Below are positions 31,196 through 40,177 of a stretch of 64,000 bases of DNA, in pieces (within the stretch, counting starts at the first letter, position 1; the number at the start of each line of letters is the position of its first letter). Position numbers and translations under genes: made by a program. The DNA is taken from contig JAIBBQ010000005.1 of assembly GCA_019694595.1 (NCBI GenBank), forward strand, positions 32,013 to 96,012, read 5' to 3'. The notes under the pieces were generated by a model that saw nothing but the letters and a program-made list of their open reading frames with translations, searched no databases and had not been told where the DNA came from. This DNA comes from Myxococcaceae bacterium. Its GTDB lineage: Bacteria > Myxococcota > Myxococcia > Myxococcales > Myxococcaceae.

Positions 31196-32220
31196 GAGGC
31201 CGCGCTCGCCAGCTCGTCGGCGAGCAGGTACGGGTCGGCTTCCCGGCGGGCGATGCGCTCGGCCACCTCGTCGAGCTTCCCTTTCTGGCGCTCGAGCCGG
31301 TCGAGGCCCGCGCGCAGCAGCCGGTCGCGCAGGAGCGAGAGGAACTGGCTGCGGGCCCGCGACCGCTCGCGCGCCGCCTTCTCGCCGGTGCGCTCCAGGA
31401 ACGCGTGGTGCGCCGCGATGGCCTTCACCAGTTCGGGGAGCCCCTGGTCGCGCGCGGCCACGGTCTTCACGATGGGCGGTTCCCATTCTTCGGGGCCCTG
31501 GCGCTCGGCTTCCACCGGGCGGCCTTCGGCCTTGGCGCGCACCATGCGGTGGTGCGCGTCGTGGTCCATGGGCTTCTCGCGCACCGCGTGCCGCAGCTCG
31601 AGCATCGCGGTGAGCTCGCGCACCATGCGGTCGGCACCGTCGAGGTCGGCCTTGTTCACCACGAAGCAGTCGGCCACCTCGAGGATGCCCGCCTTGATCG
31701 CCTGGATGTCGTCGCCCATGCCCGGCACCACCACCACCAGCGTGGTGTGCGCCAGCTGGGCGATGTCGATCTCGTCCTGACCCACGCCCACCGTCTCCAC
31801 GATCACCACCTCGCGGCCCATGGCGTCCATCACGCGGATGCAGTCGCCGGTGGCGCGCGAGAGCCCGCCCAGGTGGCCGCGGGTCGCCAGCGAGCGAATG
31901 AAGACGCCGGGGTCGGTGGCGTGCCCCTGCATGCGAATGCGGTCGCCGAGGATCGCGCCGCCGGTGAAGGGGCTCGACGGGTCGACCGCGATCACCCCCA
32001 CCGACTTGCCTTGCGCGCGGTACTGCGCGACCAGCCGGTCGGTGAGCGTCGACTTCCCCGCGCCGGGAGAGCCGGTGACGCCCAGCACCAGCGCCTTGCC
32101 GGTGTGCGGGAACAGCGCGCGCAGCTCGGCGGTGGCCGCAGGGTCGAGGTCGTCGATCTGCCGCATCAGCCGCGACGCCGAGCGGATGTCGCCCTTCAGG
32201 ATCTGGTCGGCCAGGCTCAC
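31192..32220 (-). CDS. meaB: MeaB/ArgK-type G3E GTPase, chaperone of a B12-dependent acyl-CoA mutase
   Basis: MeaB loads and protects the adenosylcobalamin cofactor of methylmalonyl-CoA or isobutyryl-CoA mutases. The 342-residue protein has the P-loop GSPGAGKS (50-57), the Mg-binding/switch region VDPSSPFTGGAILGDRIRM, the base-recognition NKAD, and the C-terminal dimerisation helices. The likely client is the split mutase at 618-4675, about 27 kb away. GTG 32220 overlaps the previous stop as GTGA, and its own stop overlaps the rnc start in the same way, so it sits tightly in the long operon behind an acyl-CoA dehydrogenase. Confidence 0.95.
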   Translation of the reverse strand: MSLADQILKGDIRSASRLMRQIDDLDPAATAELRALFPHTGKALVLGVTGSPGAGKSTLTDRLVAQYRAQGKSVGVIAVDPSSPFTGGAILGDRIRMQGHATDPGVFIRSLATRGHLGGLSRATGDCIRVMDAMGREVVIVETVGVGQDEIDIAQLAHTTLVVVVPGMGDDIQAIKAGILEVADCFVVNKADLDGADRMVRELTAMLELRHAVREKPMDHDAHHRMVRAKAEGRPVEAERQGPEEWEPPIVKTVAARDQGLPELVKAIAAHHAFLERTGEKAARERSRARSQFLSLLRDRLLRAGLDRLERQKGKLDEVAERIARREADPYLLADELASAAS

Positions 32221-33059
32221 TGCACGACCTCGACGAGCTCCATGGGCACGTCGAGGACGCGCGCCACCAGCGCCTCCACCCCGGGGAAGTCGTCGAGCTC
32301 GAAGCGGTCGGCCCACAGCTTGTTGCCGCCCTGTCCCGCCAGGAGCCCGCGGAAGGTGCGGCCCGACACCCGGGCCGCCGCGAAGCGGTAGGCGTCGTCG
32401 CCCACCTTGAGCTCGATGAGCACTTCCAGGCTGCTGCGCGGCGGCACCTGCGCGTGCGGGCTGAAGGCCTTGAGCACCTCGCCGAAGTGCACGTTGCGCG
32501 GCGCCGGCGCCGCTTCCGTGCTCATGGTCTCGCCGAAGAGCGCCATGAGGTAGGCGGCCAGGGCCTGCTTCTCGCGGAACTCCGACAGCTCGAAGCCCAG
32601 GCCGCCGGGCGGCGTCACCTCGGCCCCGTCGCGCACCGCGCGCGTCACCCGGAACTGGCCCGAGCGGTCGCATTCCAGCGTGAACCGGTAGGGCTTCACC
32701 TCGAGCTCGGTCGTCAGCTCCAGCGTCCGCTTGTCGACCTTGGGCGCGAGCCCCAGCGCCGCGAGCTCGGAGCTGCGCCGCGACAGGTGCGTGAGCAGGT
32801 CGTTGAACTGGGCCGCCAGCACCCCTTCCAGGGCCTTGGCGCTCGACAGCTGGGAGATCTGCAGGGCGGGCAGCCCGACCAGCTCGGGCGGCTCGATCAC
32901 CACTAGCGCCTCGCCCACCACCTGGAAGCGCACCCGGGTGGTGATGGCGCTCGAGAGCGGGTTGACGATCTGCGCGCCGAACAGCTGCAGCTCGGCTTCG
33001 GCCAGCCCCTCGGCCTCGTGCACCTGCAGGCCGAGCTGTTCGAGAGCGGCGGCGCTCAT
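32217..33059 (-). CDS. Unknown cytoplasmic protein between acyl-CoA dehydrogenase and meaB
   Basis: The 280-residue product has no signal peptide or membrane helix and no motif I recognise. It looks like two alpha/beta segments joined by an Ala/Pro-rich linker near residue 180: the first includes VRFQVVGEALVVIEPP and a long helix, the second a LEVLIELKVGDDAYRF strand pair. Its ATG and stop form four-base overlaps with the acyl-CoA dehydrogenase and meaB genes, so it is translationally coupled to both. PilZ-like strands are conceivable but unproven. Confidence 0.68.
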   Translation of the reverse strand: MSAAALEQLGLQVHEAEGLAEAELQLFGAQIVNPLSSAITTRVRFQVVGEALVVIEPPELVGLPALQISQLSSAKALEGVLAAQFNDLLTHLSRRSSELAALGLAPKVDKRTLELTTELEVKPYRFTLECDRSGQFRVTRAVRDGAEVTPPGGLGFELSEFREKQALAAYLMALFGETMSTEAAPAPRNVHFGEVLKAFSPHAQVPPRSSLEVLIELKVGDDAYRFAAARVSGRTFRGLLAGQGGNKLWADRFELDDFPGVEALVARVLDVPMELVEVVQ

Positions 33060-34201
33060 GCGGCCTTGAAGATCTCGCGGGCGATGATCGAGCGCTGCAC
33101 CTCGCTCGTGCCTTCGCCGATCTCGCAGAGCTTGGCGTCGCGCAGGTAGCGCTCCACGGGGAACTCGCGGGTGTACCCGTAGCCGCCGTGGATCTGCAGC
33201 GACTTGTTGCAGGCGCGCATCGCGGCTTCCGACGCGTAGAGCTTGGCCATCGACGCTTCCACCGTGTACGGCTTGCCGGCGTCGGCGAGCGCGGCGGCGC
33301 GGTAGACCAGCAGCCGGGCGGCGTCGAGCTCGGTCTGCATGTCCGCGAACATCCACTTGAGCGCCTGGAACTCGCCGATCGGCTGGCCGAACGCGGTGCG
33401 CTCCTTGGCGTAGCGCAGCGCCGCTTCCAGCGCCGCCTGGCCCAGGCCGACCGAGAGCGCGCCGATGGTGATGCGCCCGCCGTCGAGAATGGCGAGGGTG
33501 TTGATGAAACCCATGTCCACCTCGCCCAGCCGCTGGGCGTCGCTCACCTCGACGTTCTCGAGGTGCAGCTCGGCGGTGTCCGACGAGCGCATGCCCAGCT
33601 TGCCGTGAATGGCGCGGGCCGAGAACCCGGGCTGCCCCTTGTCGAGGATGAAGGCGGTGATGCCCTTCTGCTTCTTCTCCGGGCTGGTCACCGCGAGGAT
33701 CACGAACACGTGCCCCACCGTGCCCTGGGTGATGAACATCTTCGAGCCGTTGAGCACCCAGCCGGCGCCCTTGCGCACCGCGGTGGTCTTCATGCCCGCC
33801 GCGTCCGACCCGCTCCCCGGCTCGGTGAGGCCCCACGCGCCCAGCGCCTCGCCCGTCGCCAGCCGGGGCAGGTACTTCTGCTTCTGCGCGTCGTTGCCGA
33901 AGACGCGGATGTGGCTCGTACCCAGGCCGTTGTGCGAGGCCACCGTGAGCGCCAGCGAGCCGTCGGCCTTGGCCACCTCTTCCACCGCCACCGCCACCGC
34001 GAGCGAGCCCATGCCCGCGCCGCCGTAGCTCTCGCCCACGCGGATGCCGAGCGCGCCGAGCTCGCCCAGCGCCTTCACCACCTCGTGGGGGAACTGCTCG
34101 GTCCGGTCCCACTCGCGGGCATGTGGGCGCACCCGGGTGTCGCAGAAGGTCTTGAGCGACGCTTGCAACGCCCGCACATCGTCAGGGAGCGAGAGATCCA
34201 T
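33056..34201 (-). CDS. Acyl-CoA dehydrogenase
   Basis: This FAD enzyme introduces the alpha-beta double bond in an acyl-CoA. The 381-residue protein has the family signatures GAWGLTEPGSGSDAAG (FAD/substrate contact), QIHGGYGYTREFPVERYLRD and the catalytic base Glu363 in EIGEGTSEVQR. Glu at that place matches short/medium-chain and butyryl-type enzymes rather than isovaleryl-CoA dehydrogenase, which lacks it there. It is the first gene of the minus-strand run with meaB, suggesting a link to branched-chain or butyryl-CoA metabolism. A good sigma-70-like promoter ends only about a dozen bases before the ATG. Confidence 0.95.
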   Translation of the reverse strand: MDLSLPDDVRALQASLKTFCDTRVRPHAREWDRTEQFPHEVVKALGELGALGIRVGESYGGAGMGSLAVAVAVEEVAKADGSLALTVASHNGLGTSHIRVFGNDAQKQKYLPRLATGEALGAWGLTEPGSGSDAAGMKTTAVRKGAGWVLNGSKMFITQGTVGHVFVILAVTSPEKKQKGITAFILDKGQPGFSARAIHGKLGMRSSDTAELHLENVEVSDAQRLGEVDMGFINTLAILDGGRITIGALSVGLGQAALEAALRYAKERTAFGQPIGEFQALKWMFADMQTELDAARLLVYRAAALADAGKPYTVEASMAKLYASEAAMRACNKSLQIHGGYGYTREFPVERYLRDAKLCEIGEGTSEVQRSIIAREIFKAA

Positions 34202-34212
34202 GGGGTGAGCGG

Positions 34213-34240
34213 CTTATACACAACGCTCCGCGCTTTTCAG
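34213..34240 (-). promoter_or_regulatory. Promoter of the acyl-CoA dehydrogenase-meaB-rnc-era-der run
   Basis: Read on the minus strand, CTGAAA (34240-34235) and TATAAG (34218-34213) are separated by 16 bases, and a TG precedes the -10 as in extended -10 promoters. The predicted transcript start would fall only about five bases before the ATG at 34201, giving a near-leaderless mRNA. This is a visual match to consensus only. Confidence 0.5.
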
Positions 34241-34327
34241 GCCCGAGCCTCATCGGAACCAAAGCGATGCTGATTCCCGGGTCAACCGGGTGCATTTACA
34301 GGTTGTCCCACATCGACCTTGACCAGA

Positions 34328-34357
34328 TTGACAATGACAACGCGAGTCAACGATAAC
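34328..34357 (+). promoter_or_regulatory. Sigma-70-like promoter of aceB-aceA with flanking TTGAC/GTCAA repeats
   Basis: TTGACA (34328-34333) and GATAAC (34352-34357) are separated by 18 bases, giving a probable start near 34364. The pentamer TTGAC also occurs at 34319 and 34427, and its complement GTCAA at 34281 and 34346. GTTGTC (34302) and GACAAC (34336) form an additional inverted repeat. These suggest an operator overlapping the promoter. No regulator gene is adjacent. Confidence 0.55.
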
Positions 34358-34449
34358 GCGCCTTGTCATCGAACGATTCCGGGGATATGAGAGGCTATGA
34401 TGTCGCTTCCCTTCGAGTCAGTCGCGTTGACGACTTTTCAGGTGACCGC

Positions 34450-35955
34450 GTGAAGCCATCGATCGACGTGCTCGGAAAGCGCCGCAGCGAGCTGCTCACC
34501 CCTACCGCCCTGGACTTCGTGGCCGGCCTGCACCGCGCCTTCGACGCCCGCCGCCGCGCGCTCCTGAAGGCCCGGGCGGGCAAGACCCGCTACGACTTCC
34601 TGCCCGAGACCGCGGCGGTGCGCGCCGGCGACTGGAAGGTGGCGCCGGTGCCCGAGGTGCTGCTCGACCGCCGGGTGGAGATCACCGGGCCCACCGACCC
34701 CAAGATGGTGATCAACGCCCTCAACTCGGGCGCCAGCGTCTTCATGGCCGACTTCGAGGACGCCACCGCGCCTTCGTGGGACAACCTGCTGCTCGGCCAG
34801 GAATCGCTCTTCGCGGCGGTGCGGCGCACCCTCACCTTCACCGCCGAGAACGGCAAGGCCTACAAGCTCAACCCCACCATCGCCACGCTCTTCGTGCGGC
34901 CGCGCGGGTGGCACCTGCCCGAGGCCCACGTCACCGTCGACGGCGAGACGATGAGCGGCTCGCTCTTCGACTTCGGGCTCTTCTTCTTCCACAACGCCAA
35001 GGCGCAGCTGGAGCGCGGCGCGGGGCCGTTCTTCTACCTGCCGAAGATGGAAAGCCACCTCGAGGCCCGGCTGTGGAACGACGTCTTCGTGCACGCCCAG
35101 GCGGCGCTCGGCGTTCCGAAGGGCAGCATCAAGGCCACCGTGCTCATCGAGACCCTGCCCGCGGCCTTCGAGATGGACGAGATCCTCCACGAGCTGAAGG
35201 ACCACTCGGCCGGGCTCAACTGCGGCCGCTGGGACTACATCTTCAGCTTCATCAAGAAGCAGCCCGACCAGCTGCTGCCCGATCGCAGCCAGCTCACGAT
35301 GGACAAGGGGTTCCTGCGCGCCTACGTGCAGAAGCTCATCCAGACCTGCCACCGCCGCGGCGCGCACGCGATGGGCGGCATGGCGGCGCAGATCCCCATC
35401 AAGGACGACCCGGCGGCGAACGAGGCGGCGATGGCCAAGGTGCGCGCCGACAAGCTCCGCGAGGTGCAAGACGGCCACGACGGCACCTGGGTGGCCCACC
35501 CGGGCCTGGTGCCGGTCGCCAAGGCGATCTTCGACCAGCACATGCCGGGCAAGAACCAGCTCGGAAAGCTGCGCGACGACGTGAAGATCGGCCGCGACGA
35601 GCTCCTCGGGGTGCCCGAAGGCAACCGCACCGAGGAAGGCCTGCGCCACAACATCCGCGTCGGGGTGCGCTACCTCGAGGCCTGGCTGCGCGGCCAGGGC
35701 TGCGTCCCGCTCTACAACCTGATGGAAGACGCCGCGACCGCCGAGATCTCCCGCGCCCAGGTCTGGCAGCAGGTGCGCCACGGCCTGGTGTCGGAAGAGA
35801 AGCTCGAGCAGGTGATGAGCGAGGAACTCGCCGGCTTCACCGACGGCAAGTTCTCCGAGGCGCGCACGCTGTTCCGCGCCCTGTCCACCGCCGCGACCTT
35901 CGAAGAGTTCCTCACCGTTCCCGCCTACCAACGTCTCGTCGCTTCAGAAGCCTGA
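34450..35955 (+). CDS. aceB: Malate synthase A
   Basis: This condenses glyoxylate with acetyl-CoA to malate. The family signature [16 protein letters not shown] is complete, along with [22 protein letters not shown], and [15 protein letters not shown] near the C-terminus. From GTG 34450 the protein has 501 residues, compared with 533 in E. coli. I prefer this GTG because AGGTGA lies just upstream and the in-frame sequence between ATG 34387 and 34450 has non-coding-like third positions; a TTG at 34363 would lie at the predicted transcript start. aceA follows after 29 bases, forming the glyoxylate-shunt operon. Confidence 0.96.
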   Translation: MKPSIDVLGKRRSELLTPTALDFVAGLHRAFDARRRALLKARAGKTRYDFLPETAAVRAGDWKVAPVPEVLLDRRVEITGPTDPKMVINALNSGASVFMADFEDATAPSWDNLLLGQESLFAAVRRTLTFTAENGKAYKLNPTIATLFVRPRGWHLPEAHVTVDGETMSGSLFDFGLFFFHNAKAQLERGAGPFFYLPKMESHLEARLWNDVFVHAQAALGVPKGSIKATVLIETLPAAFEMDEILHELKDHSAGLNCGRWDYIFSFIKKQPDQLLPDRSQLTMDKGFLRAYVQKLIQTCHRRGAHAMGGMAAQIPIKDDPAANEAAMAKVRADKLREVQDGHDGTWVAHPGLVPVAKAIFDQHMPGKNQLGKLRDDVKIGRDELLGVPEGNRTEEGLRHNIRVGVRYLEAWLRGQGCVPLYNLMEDAATAEISRAQVWQQVRHGLVSEEKLEQVMSEELAGFTDGKFSEARTLFRALSTAATFEEFLTVPAYQRLVASEA

Positions 35956-35984
35956 CCGCCCCGCCCCACCCCAAGGAGCTGCCC

Positions 35985-37244
<1,260 letters not shown>

Positions 37245-37251
37245 GGCCCGC

Positions 37252-37275
37252 GGTCAGCGCCGCTCGGCCCTGACC
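37252..37275 (+). terminator. Hairpin downstream of aceA
   Basis: GGTCAG (37252-37257) pairs with CTGACC (37270-37275), and GCC (37259-37261) with GGC (37266-37268) can extend the stem. It starts eight bases after the aceA stop. No T-run follows, so it is at best a weak intrinsic terminator. It also overlaps the 3' end of the small opposite-strand gene. Confidence 0.35.
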
Positions 37276-37430
37276 TTCACCACCAGCGCCGGCAGGTTCC
37301 GGCGCTGGCGGTCCCTCACCCCCGGGAACTGCACCAGGGGGATGGGGACGATGAGCATCATCACCAGCAGCAGGGCGCGCGCGAGCACGAGCAGCGCGCC
37401 CAGCGCGAAGGACAGCACGCGGCGAAGCAT
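37254..37430 (-). CDS. Small membrane protein (58 residues)
   Basis: A 58-codon frame runs from ATG 37430 to TGA 37254. AGGAG sits six bases upstream of the ATG, the clearest ribosome site in this stretch. The product starts MLRRVLSFALGALLVLARAL and has one long hydrophobic helix of about 27 residues followed by a basic tail (DRQRRN, KVRAERR). It is probably a single-pass inner-membrane protein, with its C-terminus perhaps inside. It follows the 87-residue secreted protein gene by 57 bases on the same strand. The function is unknown. Confidence 0.5.
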   Translation of the reverse strand: MLRRVLSFALGALLVLARALLLVMMLIVPIPLVQFPGVRDRQRRNLPALVVKVRAERR

Positions 37431-37487
37431 GGGGACTCCTGGGCAGAAGCGACGGGGACGATCGCGAACGCGAGGTCGACCCGGGCT

Positions 37488-37751
37488 TCAGATCAGGAGT
37501 GCGTGGTTCAGCAGGTACGCCGCCGCCTGCGCCCTGGCGGGCTCGGGGGGCACCTGGGCCCGGAACACCTCACGGACCGCCCCGGGGGCGCAGGGCGTCG
37601 GCTCCACCGGCGCGGCGACCCGGCGCTCCAGCTGCAGCGTCACCCGGGCGTGAGACGGCTCGCCTGCCCGGGCAGCGGCCACCGGGGCCGCCCCGAACAG
37701 CGCGAGGAGCCCCAGGACCAGGATCATCATGCGACCGCGTCGCGCCGCCAT
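37488..37751 (-). CDS. Small secreted or membrane-anchored protein (87 residues)
   Basis: The product begins with a basic n-region (MAARRGR) and a hydrophobic stretch MMILVLGLLALFGAAPVAAARA that fits a signal peptide. The mature part is only about 55 residues, has a single Cys in TPCAPGAV, and shows no known motif. ATG 37730 is an alternative start. The gene is followed by the 58-residue membrane protein gene. Function is unknown, and the small size lowers certainty that it is real. Confidence 0.45.
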   Translation of the reverse strand: MAARRGRMMILVLGLLALFGAAPVAAARAGEPSHARVTLQLERRVAAPVEPTPCAPGAVREVFRAQVPPEPARAQAAAYLLNHALLI

Positions 37752-37824
37752 GCCTTCAGGGTAACGCAGGCGGCGGCCGCGGCAACCGCGCCCGGCCGGC
37801 GACGGTGGGATGCGAAACTTCGCT

Positions 37825-39354
37825 TCAGACGGGGAGCACGCCGTGCTTCTTGGACTCCGGGGGACGCTGCGCCTCGACGTACGCGCCCAGCCGCTTCACC
37901 AGCTCGCTGCGCAGGTGGTCGCCCTGCACCACCTCGTCGATCACCAGCTCGCTCGCCAGCTTGTAGAGGTCGACGTCGGCCTTGTACTCGTCGCGCAGCT
38001 GGGCGACGTACGCGGCGCGCTCGGCCTCGGGCTTCTCCTGGATCTTGTTGAAGTACACCGCGTTCACCGCGGCCTCCGGGCCCATCACCGCGATCATCGC
38101 CTGCGGCAGCGCCAGGGTGCATTCCGGCGCGAAGCCGGGCCCGCTCATCGCGTAGAGGCCGGCGCCGTACGCCTTGCGCACCACCACCGAGATGCGCGGC
38201 ACGCTGGCTTCCGACACCGCGCAGATCATCTTCGCGCCCGCGCGGATGATGCCCGCCTTCTCCACCTTGGTGCCGATCATGAAGCCCGGCACGTCGGCCA
38301 GGTAGATCAGCGGCACGTTGAAGGCGTCGCACAGCCAGATGAAGCGGGCCGCCTTGTCCGCCGAGTCCACGAACAGCACCCCGCCCTTGTACTTGGGCTG
38401 GTTGGCCACGATGCCCACCGTGCGCCCGTCGATGCGCGCGAGCCCGGTGACCAGTTCCTGGGCGAACAGCTTCTTCACCTCGAACCACGAGCCTTCGTCG
38501 ATGAGTTCCGCGATCAGCGCGTGAATGTCGAACGGCTTGTTCTGGTCCGCGGGGATGATCTCCTCGATGCGCTTGCCCGAGGCCTTGGGGCCCCGCGGCG
38601 CGGCTCGCGGCGGCAGCGAACGGAAGCTCGACGGCAGCAGGCGCAGGTAGCTCTTCGCCGCCTCGATCGCCTCCGGCTCGGTCTTCACCAGCACGTCGCC
38701 GCAGCCGGAGATCGAGCAGTGCATGCGCGCGCCGCCCATCTCTTCCAGCGTCACCTTCTCGCCGATCACCATCTCGGCCATGCGCGGCGAGCCCAGGTAC
38801 ATCGACGCGTTGCCGTCGACCATCACCACGATGTCGCAGAACGCGGGAATGTAGGCGCCGCCGGCGGCCGACGGGCCGAACAGCAGGCACACCTGGGGCA
38901 CCTTCCCCGACAGGTGCACCTCGTTGAAGAAGATGCGCCCCGCACCGCGCCGCCCGGGGAACATGTCGACCTGGTCGGTGATGCGCGCCCCCGCCGAGTC
39001 CACCAGGTACAGCAGCGGGCATTCGAGCCTGGCGGCCGTCTCCTGCACGCGGAGGATCTTCTCCACCGTGCGCGCGCCCCAGCTGCCGGCCTTGATGGTG
39101 GAGTCGTTGGCCATGATGGCCACCGTGCGCCCCTCGACGCGCGCGATGCCGGTCACCACGCCGTCGCTCGGCAGCTCGGGGTCGCGGTTGTTGGCGAGCT
39201 TCCCTTCCTCCACGAAGGTGCCTTCGTCGACCAGCAGGCGGATGCGCTCGCGCGCGAACAGCTTGCCCGTCTCGGCGTTCTTCGCGTGGTACTTGGGCGC
39301 CCCGCCCTTCTCGGCGTGGGCCTGCTTCTCGCGCAGCGTCTCGTCGAATCCCAT
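37825..39354 (-). CDS. Acyl-CoA carboxylase carboxyltransferase (beta) subunit, methylcrotonyl-CoA carboxylase-like
   Basis: The 509-residue protein has both crotonase-like halves of a biotin-dependent carboxyltransferase: YLVDSAGARI, GRIFFNEVHLSGKVPQ and GPSAAGGAYIPAFCD in the N-terminal half, YLADVPGFMIGTKVEKAGI and AYGAGLYAMSGPGF in the C-terminal half. The segment AIMANDSTIKAGSWG and GRIFFN look closer to methylcrotonyl-CoA carboxylase than to propionyl-CoA carboxylase. The next gene upstream, 27 bases away, encodes a methylglutaconyl-CoA hydratase-like protein, which fits leucine degradation. The biotinylated alpha subunit is not in the window. Confidence 0.9.
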   Translation of the reverse strand: MGFDETLREKQAHAEKGGAPKYHAKNAETGKLFARERIRLLVDEGTFVEEGKLANNRDPELPSDGVVTGIARVEGRTVAIMANDSTIKAGSWGARTVEKILRVQETAARLECPLLYLVDSAGARITDQVDMFPGRRGAGRIFFNEVHLSGKVPQVCLLFGPSAAGGAYIPAFCDIVVMVDGNASMYLGSPRMAEMVIGEKVTLEEMGGARMHCSISGCGDVLVKTEPEAIEAAKSYLRLLPSSFRSLPPRAAPRGPKASGKRIEEIIPADQNKPFDIHALIAELIDEGSWFEVKKLFAQELVTGLARIDGRTVGIVANQPKYKGGVLFVDSADKAARFIWLCDAFNVPLIYLADVPGFMIGTKVEKAGIIRAGAKMICAVSEASVPRISVVVRKAYGAGLYAMSGPGFAPECTLALPQAMIAVMGPEAAVNAVYFNKIQEKPEAERAAYVAQLRDEYKADVDLYKLASELVIDEVVQGDHLRSELVKRLGAYVEAQRPPESKKHGVLPV

Positions 39355-39381
39355 GGCGGCCGTCTAGCAAGAACCCCCGGG

Positions 39382-40146
39382 TCAGCGACCTTGAAACTTC
39401 GGGGGCCGTTTCTCGGCGAAGGCCTTGAGGCCTTCCAGGCGGTCCTCGGTGCCCAGCGTCTTGGCGTAGTGCACCTGCTCCAGCGCCAGGGCGTCGTCGA
39501 GCCCCAGCGACAGCCCTTCGTCGATGGCGTGCTTCGCCGCGGCCACCGCGATGGGCGCGTTGGCGGCGATCTCCTCTCCCAGCGCCACCGCGGCGTCGAG
39601 CTGCCCGCCGCGATCGACCAGCCCGAGCTCGAGCGCCTCGGCGGCATTGATCCGTCGCCCGGTGAGGATGAGCTCCTTCGCTCGACCCGGCCCGAGGAGC
39701 CGCGAGAGTCGCTGCGTGCCGCCCCCGCCGGGGATGATGCCCAGCTTCACCTCGGTGAGCCCCATCGAGCCCTTGGACCCGCCCACGCGCAGGTCGCAGG
39801 CCAGCGCCAGCTCGGTCCCGCCTCCGAGCGCCGCACCGTTGATGGCGGCGATGAAGACGCAGTCCGACAGCTCGATGGCGCGGAAGGTCTTGCGCAGCAG
39901 GTCGAGGAAGGCGCGCACCTCGTCGGGGCTCATGCCCGCGCGCTCCTTGAGGTCGGCGCCCGCGCAGAAGGCCTGCTCGCCCGCGCCGGTGATCACCACC
40001 ACCCGGGTGCCGCCCGGGGCCGACACCCGCGCCACGTGACCGGCCAGCTCGCTCAGCATCGCGCGCGAGATCGAATTGCGGCGCGCCTCGCCGTCGATGG
40101 TCCACACCTCGACCGCGCCGCGCTTCTCCACCCGGAACTCCGCCAT
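39382..40146 (-). CDS. Enoyl-CoA hydratase family protein, probable methylglutaconyl-CoA hydratase
   Basis: The 254-residue crotonase has the oxyanion segments [10 protein letters not shown] and [19 protein letters not shown], catalytic Glu132 in TEVKLG before [10 protein letters not shown], and a second Glu in [11 protein letters not shown]. The N-terminal NSIS, the [11 protein letters not shown] stretch and the C-terminal [12 protein letters not shown] ending EKRPP match the AUH/LiuC type (3-methylglutaconyl-CoA to HMG-CoA) as I remember it. GAGGAG lies upstream of ATG 40146. It is the first gene before the carboxylase beta subunit, and its product would be the substrate of HMG-CoA lyase at 4689. 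Confidence 0.9.
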   Translation of the reverse strand: MAEFRVEKRGAVEVWTIDGEARRNSISRAMLSELAGHVARVSAPGGTRVVVITGAGEQAFCAGADLKERAGMSPDEVRAFLDLLRKTFRAIELSDCVFIAAINGAALGGGTELALACDLRVGGSKGSMGLTEVKLGIIPGGGGTQRLSRLLGPGRAKELILTGRRINAAEALELGLVDRGGQLDAAVALGEEIAANAPIAVAAAKHAIDEGLSLGLDDALALEQVHYAKTLGTEDRLEGLKAFAEKRPPKFQGR

Positions 40147-40177
40147 TGGTGCCGCTCCTCTCGTAAGGTCCGTCGCC

